Shown here piece by piece: positions 1 to 5,296 of a stretch of DNA of 5,296 nt. A program made the position numbers and the translations under genes. Under the pieces are notes generated by a model, which was not told where the DNA came from, did no database searches, and saw nothing but the letters and a program-made list of their open reading frames with translations. This stretch comes from an uncultured Eubacteriales bacterium. Its GTDB lineage: Bacteria > Bacillota > Clostridia > Lachnospirales > Bianqueaceae. Within the stretch, counting starts at the first letter, position 1; each line of letters starts with the position of its first letter. The DNA lies in assembly GCA_900322165.1 (NCBI GenBank), contig ONYR01000087.1, forward strand, positions 1 to 5,296, given 5' to 3'.

Positions 1-2
1 CC

Positions 3-581
3 GTGTTTTATGCACTGCTCGGAGTCATGCAGGCGGGCGGCGTGGTGAGCGCTGCGGTGGGCGGCGGACTGCTGAAGCGCAGCAAGGGCACACCGTCAAA
101 GGATCAGATCATTGATGTCACACTCGACGCGGATAAGATCTACCACCACATGTCGCTTTTAGGCAGCGTGATGGATCAGCAGCTGGAAGAGACCTTGAGC
201 CTCCCGGCTCCGAAAGATGAGGGGACAGATGAAGGGGCGCAGGCCGTGAGCGGGGCTTCCGGCACCGCTGCGGTGATGGTCAAGGCACAGCTGCAGCTTT
301 TCTCGGGGATCCTCGAAGCGGCATATTCAGAAGAAAACAGTGAGTTCGCCGGCGAGATCGTCTCGGAGGTGAAGTTCTACCTTCACCAGGCCGGGATCGA
401 AACGCTCGATGCGAAGAGTGTGATGGCTTTGGATGAGAGCGGGGACAGCTGGAAGATGCGGCTGGACCGCTACTTTGACCGCATGCCGGGTGCGGAAAAC
501 CGAACACTGAGACCGGCCCTTGTCAAGGATGGTCAAGTATTGGTGAAAGGACTTTACGCCGAAGGAAGCGGGAGGGCGTGA
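3..581 (+). CDS. C-terminal part of an unrecognised protein, possibly a GrpE-like partner of the Hsp70 gene (5' end cut)
   Basis: I do not recognise this gene with confidence. The frame is open to the left edge, so the 192 visible residues are probably only the end of the protein. The GTG at base 3 has no visible ribosome binding site, and ATG 27 has only GGAG three bases upstream, too close to be convincing. Seen in order: a glycine-rich hydrophobic stretch (about residues 3-24) followed by KRSK, which looks like a membrane helix or glycine zipper; a mostly helical part (31-65); an acidic, Ala/Gly/Ser-rich linker (68-90); a helical part (91-130); and an end with RTLRPALV (167-174) and VLVKGLY (179-185). 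The LRPALV element and the preceding helix recall the beta end of GrpE, the Hsp70 nucleotide exchange factor, but the order of elements is not a clean match. It ends 9 nt before the Hsp70-like gene, in the same frame, which supports joint expression. The coding call is firm; the function is a guess. Confidence 0.75.
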   Translation: MFYALLGVMQAGGVVSAAVGGGLLKRSKGTPSKDQIIDVTLDADKIYHHMSLLGSVMDQQLEETLSLPAPKDEGTDEGAQAVSGASGTAAVMVKAQLQLFSGILEAAYSEENSEFAGEIVSEVKFYLHQAGIETLDAKSVMALDESGDSWKMRLDRYFDRMPGAENRTLRPALVKDGQVLVKGLYAEGSGRA

Positions 582-583
582 GG
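579..583 (+). promoter_or_regulatory. Ribosome binding site of the Hsp70-like gene, overlapping the upstream stop
   Basis: TGAGG lies seven bases before ATG 591 and includes the TGA stop of the upstream gene. It is a weaker Shine-Dalgarno match than those of the next two genes. The overlap suggests that ribosomes finishing the first gene reinitiate on the second. Confidence 0.6.
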
Positions 584-590
584 CAGACAT

Positions 591-2507
591 ATGGAAAAAT
601 TCTTTGGATTTGATCTGGGAGACGCGGAGAGCGCGGTCTCCCTTCTGAAAAAGGACAGCAAGGAACCCCCGAAGGTGCTGCAGATCGCGGGCGCGGAGAG
701 TTTGATCACGGCGTATGCGAGGCTCAAGGACCGCAGCCTTGTCATTGGCGAAAACGCTTGTTACCATCCCGACGCAACGGTTCGGAAGATCCGTTTTAAA
801 AGCCGCTTTCTGACAGATCCGGAGGTCGATGAAGACGTTAAAGCCTTCGCGGCGGGCGTCCTCGGCGAGCTCATCGGATCGGGGAGCCTTATCCAAAACG
901 AGGACGCCTGCTTTTACATCGGCTGCCCGGCGGGCTGGAACGGCAATGACCGTGAACGCTACCGCCGGATCTTCGCCCGCCTCGGATACCCGCCGCTGAA
1001 GATCATCTCGGAATCCCGTGCCGCCCTTGTCGCGGCCTGCCGCTCCAAGCATCTCCAGATCGGGTACGATATCCTGCAGAAACCGGTCCTCGTTGTCGAC
1101 GTAGGATCCTCGACGACCGACTTCGCCTTTGTTAAGGGCGGGAAGGAAGTCGAGCTGAAAACGGCCGGCGAAGTGCGGCTCGGCGGCGGACTGATGGACC
1201 GCATGATTTTGGAAGAAGCGCTCGCCGCCTCGCCGGATGAAAAAAAGCTTCGCCAGATCTTTGTGGAAAGTGAGCCTTGGGAGAGCTATTGTGAATTTGC
1301 CGCAAGGCGTTTGAAAGAAAAGTATTTCGCCAACGAAAGCTACTGGAAAGAGAACGACTGCACCCAGACCGTTCGGATCACCTACGACCGTCCGCGCAAG
1401 CTGACGCTTCGGATGAATCAGGAGATCGCACAGCGTGTGCTTTCGGAAAAGAATCCGATCGTCGGCGGGAACTCGTTTGAAGGCGCGTTTAAGGAAAGCC
1501 TTCGCGAGATCCGAAAAGCGGTCACCGAAGGCGAAGAGGGGCCGGAGCTCGTGTTTTTGACCGGCGGCGTCTCGAAGATGCGCCAGATCGGGGAGTGGTG
1601 CCTCGAAGCATTTCCGGATTCGATCGTGATTACCTCGAATGAACCGGAATTCTCGGTATCCCGCGGCCTTGCCTGGTGCGGCGAGGTGGACGAGGAGGTG
1701 CGCGGCTTCCGCGAGGAGATCGACGCGCTGAAGGATTCAAGCATCGTGGAACGCATCGTCGGAGAGCATATCGAAGACCTGTTTACGGAAGCGGTCGATA
1801 CGCTGACCGAGCCGATCCTGGAGAAAGCGGTGCTTCCGGTGATCGAGCGCTGGAGGGACGGAGAGATCGAGAAGCTTTCGGAGATCGATAAAGAGCTGGA
1901 GAAGGAGATCGAAAGCTGGCTCCACACGCAGGAGGCACGAGCCCTTTTGGCTAAGCCGGTCTCGACCTGGCTGAAGCCGATCGCCTACGAACTCGAGGAG
2001 CACACCGTTCCGATCTGCATGCGGCACAAGATCCCGTACCGCGCGCTGAATCTGAGCTCGTACCTCTCTGAGGGCGAGATGGAGATCCAGGTGGAAGCGA
2101 AGGACGTCTTCGCGGTCGAAGAGATCACCTGGATGATCGACATGATCATCTCGGTCGTGATCGGTCTGTTGTGCGGGGGCTCCGGGATCGCCCTGATCTC
2201 GAACGGGCTTCCGGGCGTGCTGGCCGGCATGGTCGTCTCGCTGCTCGTGCTCCTCATTGGCAAGCGCCCGATGGAGAAGGCGATCCTGAACGCGAAGGTG
2301 CCGAAAAAGATGCGCAAGCTCCTGACCAAGGGCTATCTGAGACGGCGCGTGCTCGCGGTGTCGGGGGACGTGAAGGCTGCGTTTTATGAGCATCTGAAAA
2401 AAGAAAAGAATGAAGAGATCGCCGAGCGCATGACACGGGATATTTCGCTGCAGATCGATGATTGTCTCGTGAAGATGGCGCAGGTCGTGGAGATCCCGCT
2501 CCACTAA
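591..2507 (+). CDS. Hsp70-family (actin-fold) ATPase with a C-terminal membrane hairpin in place of the substrate-binding domain
   Basis: The first ~365 of 638 residues form an Hsp70-type nucleotide-binding domain. Visible motifs are phosphate-1 GFDLGDAES (6-14), Lys70 in RFKSRF at the place of DnaK's catalytic lysine, CPAGW (112-116), ISESRAAL (139-146), phosphate-2 VVDVGSSTTD (168-177), RLGGGLMD (196-203, DnaK GGEDFD region) and adenosine motif FLTGGVSKM (322-330). It should therefore bind and hydrolyse ATP. The remainder is not an Hsp70 substrate-binding domain. It is a charged, probably coiled helical region (about 370-470), a mixed region (470-510), two hydrophobic segments (about 513-529 and 533-557) that look like a membrane hairpin, then a basic stretch (569-586, KK, RK, RRR) and a helical tail. 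No signal peptide is seen, so both ends are probably cytoplasmic. The proline of the DnaK allosteric switch (NEPTAA) is Ser142 here. ATG 591 is preceded by TGAGG. Client and role are unknown; the ATPase fold is certain, the membrane anchoring likely. Confidence 0.93.
   Translation: MEKFFGFDLGDAESAVSLLKKDSKEPPKVLQIAGAESLITAYARLKDRSLVIGENACYHPDATVRKIRFKSRFLTDPEVDEDVKAFAAGVLGELIGSGSLIQNEDACFYIGCPAGWNGNDRERYRRIFARLGYPPLKIISESRAALVAACRSKHLQIGYDILQKPVLVVDVGSSTTDFAFVKGGKEVELKTAGEVRLGGGLMDRMILEEALAASPDEKKLRQIFVESEPWESYCEFAARRLKEKYFANESYWKENDCTQTVRITYDRPRKLTLRMNQEIAQRVLSEKNPIVGGNSFEGAFKESLREIRKAVTEGEEGPELVFLTGGVSKMRQIGEWCLEAFPDSIVITSNEPEFSVSRGLAWCGEVDEEVRGFREEIDALKDSSIVERIVGEHIEDLFTEAVDTLTEPILEKAVLPVIERWRDGEIEKLSEIDKELEKEIESWLHTQEARALLAKPVSTWLKPIAYELEEHTVPICMRHKIPYRALNLSSYLSEGEMEIQVEAKDVFAVEEITWMIDMIISVVIGLLCGGSGIALISNGLPGVLAGMVVSLLVLLIGKRPMEKAILNAKVPKKMRKLLTKGYLRRRVLAVSGDVKAAFYEHLKKEKNEEIAERMTRDISLQIDDCLVKMAQVVEIPLH
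617..642 (+). other. Strong GC-rich inverted repeat (potential mRNA hairpin) early in the Hsp70-like gene
   Basis: GGGAGAC (617-623) pairs perfectly with GTCTCCC (636-642). Inside it, GCG (624-626) can pair with CGC (632-634), leaving one bulged G (635) and a GAGAG loop (627-631), so about ten pairs form. It starts 26 nt after the A of the start codon, within codons for the phosphate-1 loop. No T-run follows, so it is not an intrinsic terminator. It might slow early translation or stabilise the message, or it may be a coincidence of GC-rich codons. Confidence 0.5.
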
Positions 2508-2568
2508 GTGAAGCGGAAAAGCCGAATGAGAAGGCCGGCATGATTTGGAAAGAAAGGAGGGAGGCCGT
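2508..2568 (+). other. 61-nt intergenic spacer without terminator or recognisable promoter
   Basis: This is the only real gap in the window. It contains a weak GCCG/CGGC inverted repeat (2521-2524 with 2536-2539) with no T-run, and a strong ribosome binding site near its right end. I see no clear -35/-10 pair here or in the end of the Hsp70-like gene. The simplest reading is that transcription continues through into the sensor genes. Confidence 0.5.
2554..2560 (+). promoter_or_regulatory. Ribosome binding site that fixes the start of the 7TM sensor gene at ATG 2569
   Basis: AAGGAGG is a full anti-Shine-Dalgarno match eight bases before ATG 2569. A longer in-frame start, TTG 2545, would put this site inside the coding region, so the ATG is preferred. 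Confidence 0.9.
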
Positions 2569-4140
2569 ATGAGAGAGTGGGCAAGGCGAAACGCAAAAAC
2601 GATCTGGTTTTTCGTGGTCGCGATCGCGCTGATCTATGTGGCGCTGCAGGCGCGCTATTGGGACGATCTTTCTTTTAACGGCTGGTATCCTTTTTATAAC
2701 CTGAAATCGTTTGTTTTGGCCGGCATTGTCATGGCCTGGTGGATCAGCATTCGGCGGCGGATCATTCGAAAAGATATCCGGATCTATCTGGAAATGGCTA
2801 TTGGGCTGATATTGTTCTTTCTTTTGGTTCGGACCATGCGCTATGAACTGTTTAAGCGCACGCCGAACATTTCACGGTATCTGTGGTATCTGTATTATAT
2901 TGCGATCATTCTGGTTCCGGTCTTCAGCCTCTATGTGGCGGAGATGGTGGGACAGGCAGAGGAGGCGAAACTGCGGCCGGCCTATGTGGTGCTGCTTGTC
3001 ATCGGAGGCGCATTGACGCTTCTGGTGATGACCAATGACTTTCACCAGTGGGCATTTGCGTTTTCGATGCCGCTGGGGACGGAAGAGGCTAACGACCATT
3101 ATACGCGAGGGTGGGTCTATTACATGGCAGCAGGCTGGGCGTTTTCGCTGACCCTCTTCAGCATTGGTATCCTGATCCGGAAAAGTCAGATCCGGCGCAG
3201 AAAACGAATGGGCTGGATCCCGATCCTGACGATCCTTCTTTGCTGTCTGACAGTGTTTGTTTTATTCTGGGATCAAAAGGCTAAAAGAACGGGACTCCAG
3301 TTTACAGAGATCCTGATTTTAGGACAGCTGCTGATCTACGAGATCTGTATCGGCCTTCGGCTGATTCCCTCAAACCGTGGCTATGATGAATATTTTCTGA
3401 ACTCCGATGTCTCGGCAATGATCATCGACGAGGACGGAGTGGTAAACTACGCTTCAAAGCAGCCGATCGCGATCAGCGCGTCTTTGCTCGAGGCGGCGCT
3501 TGAGAATCTGGTGTTTTTGAACGAGACAACGCTGGTACAGGCCAAAAGGATCTCCGGCGGGGAGGTCGTTTGGACCTATGATGTGAGCGCGATCGTGGGA
3601 ATCATGGATGAGCTCCGTGAGATGAAGGAGACCCTCAGCGAGCGAAAAGCGCTGCTGCAGGCAGAAAATGAGCTGAAAGAAAAGCAGGCTCACACGATCG
3701 AGATGAATCGGATCTACGATCGGATGCTCGAGACGGTATCGCCCGCGCTTTCCAGGCTCGAGCGCTCGCTGGATAAAATTGAAAGCGGGGAGGTTTCCTA
3801 TGAAGAGGAGATCGGAAGCGTGGCTGTCATCGGCGCTTACGTTAAAAGACGCTGTAATCTTGCCCTGATCACTGACGGCGAAGACGAGGTCAACATCGAA
3901 GAGCTGTATTTGGCATTGGATGAGTCGATCCGCTACATGAAGGGCGCCGGTATGCAGGTTTATCTGCAGAAGGACGCAGAGGGGAAAATGGACGCGAGTG
4001 AAGCGGTAGCGATCTATGACACGTTTGAAGCGGCGGCGGAAAAAGCGTTGGAGGGCGGAGGAAGCTTGTATGTGCGGGTGTTTCGAGAGGACAACGCGGT
4101 TACAATGAAGCTGATGAGCAAGGAGGATGAGTTATGCTGA
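2569..4140 (+). CDS. 7TM sensor protein with PAS-like segment and degenerate histidine-kinase-like C-terminus
   Basis: The product is 523 residues from ATG 2569. About seven or eight membrane helices fill residues 11-265 (roughly 11-27, 44-61, 71-88, 104-126, 138-154, 182-203, 216-233, and possibly 244-262). The motifs TNDFHQWAF (155-163) and RLIPSNRGYDEYF (264-276) match what I know of the N-terminal 7TM region of a Bacillota histidine kinase family. A PAS-like segment (about 279-345) and a coiled coil (345-380) follow. The C-terminus has NRIYDRM (380-386) and GAYVKRRCNLALI (422-434), elements of the dimerisation region in that family. However, there is no HD/HE phospho-acceptor box. The position of the ATP-binding N box reads YDTFEAAAEKAL (483-494) without the catalytic Asn, and no G boxes are seen. 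It is probably a receptor pseudokinase in the cytoplasmic membrane that signals through the kinase encoded next, whose start overlaps its stop by 7 nt. The ligand is unknown. Confidence 0.92.
   Translation: MREWARRNAKTIWFFVVAIALIYVALQARYWDDLSFNGWYPFYNLKSFVLAGIVMAWWISIRRRIIRKDIRIYLEMAIGLILFFLLVRTMRYELFKRTPNISRYLWYLYYIAIILVPVFSLYVAEMVGQAEEAKLRPAYVVLLVIGGALTLLVMTNDFHQWAFAFSMPLGTEEANDHYTRGWVYYMAAGWAFSLTLFSIGILIRKSQIRRRKRMGWIPILTILLCCLTVFVLFWDQKAKRTGLQFTEILILGQLLIYEICIGLRLIPSNRGYDEYFLNSDVSAMIIDEDGVVNYASKQPIAISASLLEAALENLVFLNETTLVQAKRISGGEVVWTYDVSAIVGIMDELREMKETLSERKALLQAENELKEKQAHTIEMNRIYDRMLETVSPALSRLERSLDKIESGEVSYEEEIGSVAVIGAYVKRRCNLALITDGEDEVNIEELYLALDESIRYMKGAGMQVYLQKDAEGKMDASEAVAIYDTFEAAAEKALEGGGSLYVRVFREDNAVTMKLMSKEDELC
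4120..4126 (+). promoter_or_regulatory. Ribosome binding site of the histidine kinase gene, inside the preceding gene
   Basis: AAGGAGG is a full Shine-Dalgarno match seven bases before ATG 4134. It lies within the last codons of the 7TM sensor gene, so translation of the two is likely coupled and roughly matched in amount. Confidence 0.88.
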
Positions 4141-5296
4141 TATCCGATTTATCCTTCGCTCAGCGCGGTTTTCTGCTGCTGTTTCAGTTGATCTCCGTTA
4201 CAATCATGCTGTATGCACTGCTTTGGTCCGTGCATCTGAAAATGAATAAAACCTTCATCGCGGCCGTTGCGGCGGTTTTCCTTGTCAATCTGATGCTTTT
4301 GGAAATTAAGCAGGGGGAAGTCTGGTATCACAATAGAGAGATCCCGCTCCCCCCGGTCCTGCAGTTTTACTGGGAAAGCCCGCTGGGACTGAATGTGTGG
4401 ATCAGCTTTGTCATGCTGGTGACCGCGCTGTTGATCCTGTATCTGATGATCCGCTGGCGTCGATCCCACATTTCGGGAATATCGATCAAGGAAGCGCTCG
4501 ATACGCTTCCGACCGGGCTTTGCTTTGCGGCGGAGGATGGCGCGGTGCTGTTCTTGAATCCGAAGATGCGATACCTTGCCAGTGAGCTGACAGGGCATGC
4601 GATCATGGATGCGAACGCGTTCTGGGAGACGATCGTCGCGAAGAGCGCAGCGCAGTTCGGCGTGGAAAAGAAGCGGCCGACGATCGAGTTGACAAACGGA
4701 ACGGTCTGGGAGTTTTCGCGGAAGCAGCAGCTCGTGGATGGACGCGAGCTTTGGCGAATCCAGGCGCAGGACGTCACGGAGCTGAGTTTCCAGCGGCAGC
4801 AGCTGGAGGAGGAAACGAAAGCGCTTTCGAGGATGAACGAGCGTCTGGCGGAATACGGGCGGCAGGTGACGGAGAGCACGCGTGAGCTGGAGATCCTGGA
4901 AGCCAAGATCCGGATCCATGACGATGTCGGTCATGCGCTCCTGGCGACCAAGCGCTCGCTCCTGACACAGGTCACGAAAGAGGAAAAGGAAAATGTGCTG
5001 GCGCTCTGGCGCAAGAATCTGGTGTTCCTGCGCGGGGAAATGCCGGGTGAGGCCGAACCGAAGCAGATCACGATGGACGAATCGCTGCGAGATCTGACAA
5101 CGGCCGCGGAGGCGATCGGAGTCAAGATCATCTGGCTTGGTGACAGGCTTCCGGAAGATGCGAAAGTGCTGGACCTTACCGAAACGATGCTCCATGAGTG
5201 TCTGACCAACACCGTGCGCCACGCGGGCGGAAGTGAGATCCGTGTCAGCACGATGGAGTCTTCGCAGTTCTGGATCCTGGAGTGCAGCAACAACGG
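4134..5296 (+). CDS. Sensor histidine kinase with three membrane helices and a PAS-like domain (3' end cut)
   Basis: The frame is open from ATG 4134 to the right edge, giving 387 full codons. Membrane helices are visible at about residues 13-32, 40-58 and 88-107, with a short outside loop between the second and third. A PAS-like domain begins ALDTLPTGLCF (121-131) and runs to about 215, followed by a coiled coil (215-258). The phospho-acceptor box is IHDDVGHALL (261-270), with His262 the predicted phosphorylation site, as in the HisKA_3/DesK-NarX type. The ATP-binding domain starts with the N box HECLTNTVRHA (354-364), including Asn359, and is cut at SNNG, where the next nucleotide-binding motif begins. 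It should autophosphorylate and pass phosphate to a response regulator, which is not in the window and is probably encoded downstream, commonly a LuxR-type DNA-binding protein for this kinase class. It overlaps the upstream pseudokinase by 7 nt. The signal is unknown. The kinase call is firm. Confidence 0.93.
   Translation, partial: MLISDLSFAQRGFLLLFQLISVTIMLYALLWSVHLKMNKTFIAAVAAVFLVNLMLLEIKQGEVWYHNREIPLPPVLQFYWESPLGLNVWISFVMLVTALLILYLMIRWRRSHISGISIKEALDTLPTGLCFAAEDGAVLFLNPKMRYLASELTGHAIMDANAFWETIVAKSAAQFGVEKKRPTIELTNGTVWEFSRKQQLVDGRELWRIQAQDVTELSFQRQQLEEETKALSRMNERLAEYGRQVTESTRELEILEAKIRIHDDVGHALLATKRSLLTQVTKEEKENVLALWRKNLVFLRGEMPGEAEPKQITMDESLRDLTTAAEAIGVKIIWLGDRLPEDAKVLDLTETMLHECLTNTVRHAGGSEIRVSTMESSQFWILECSNN

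Noticed and set aside
327..1052. Minus-strand open frame of 241 codons
   Set aside because: It runs across the end of the first gene and the start of the Hsp70-like gene, both with convincing protein signals on the + strand; its composition is that of a shadow frame.
1737..2504. Minus-strand open frame of 255 codons
   Set aside because: It is very rich in His, Arg, Asp and Leu and lies wholly antisense to the Hsp70-like gene, with no motif.
2521..2539. Inverted repeat GCCG/CGGC in the spacer as a possible terminator
   Set aside because: The stem has only four pairs, the loop is long and no T-run follows.
2526..2543. Five-codon mini-ORF starting at ATG 2526 as a possible leader peptide
   Set aside because: It has no ribosome binding site and no attenuator structure follows.
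2545..2568. TTG 2545 as start of the 7TM sensor gene
   Set aside because: ATG 2569 has a full AAGGAGG site at ideal distance, which would lie within the coding region if TTG were used.
4149..5222. Long open frame of 357 codons on the minus strand
   Set aside because: It is antisense to the clear histidine kinase, has no plausible ribosome binding site or recognisable domain, and is rich in Arg, His and Gln, as expected from the reverse complement of GC-biased codons.
591..5296. Very frequent GATC tetramers as a possible methylation or origin signal
   Set aside because: They mostly arise from ATC (Ile) codons after codons ending in G and are spread through the coding regions without clustering.

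Overview
The window holds four genes, all on the + strand and closely packed, with no gene on the opposite strand. It looks like a single operon fragment cut at both ends. The organism is probably a Gram-positive Bacillota member of the Clostridia or Erysipelotrichia type with moderately high GC. This rests on near-perfect Shine-Dalgarno sites (AAGGAGG twice) and on the 7TM sensor family in gene 3, which I associate with gut and anaerobic Bacillota. The genus cannot be named from this sequence.

Layout: (1) bases 3-581, the C-terminal part of an unrecognised protein with a glycine-rich hydrophobic segment and an end faintly like GrpE. (2) 591-2507, an Hsp70/actin-fold ATPase whose usual substrate-binding domain is replaced by a helical region, a membrane hairpin and a basic tail. 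(3) 2569-4140, a 7TM or 8TM sensor protein with a PAS-like segment and a kinase-like C-terminus that has lost the catalytic motifs. (4) 4134 to the window end, a sensor histidine kinase with three membrane helices, a PAS-like domain, a canonical HDDVGH phospho-acceptor box and an N box. It is cut just as the next ATP-binding motif begins.

Spacing is 9 nt, 61 nt and a 7-nt overlap. The two sensor genes are therefore translationally coupled, and the first two genes are almost contiguous and in the same reading frame. My working model, which is inference, is as follows. A membrane-tethered Hsp70-like ATPase and its small partner form one module. A degenerate 7TM receptor and an active kinase form a second, sensing module. 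A response regulator would be expected just past the right edge. The unusual element is a chaperone-fold ATPase anchored in the membrane and placed next to a split receptor/kinase pair. No mobile elements, RNA genes, CRISPR arrays or convincing terminators were seen.
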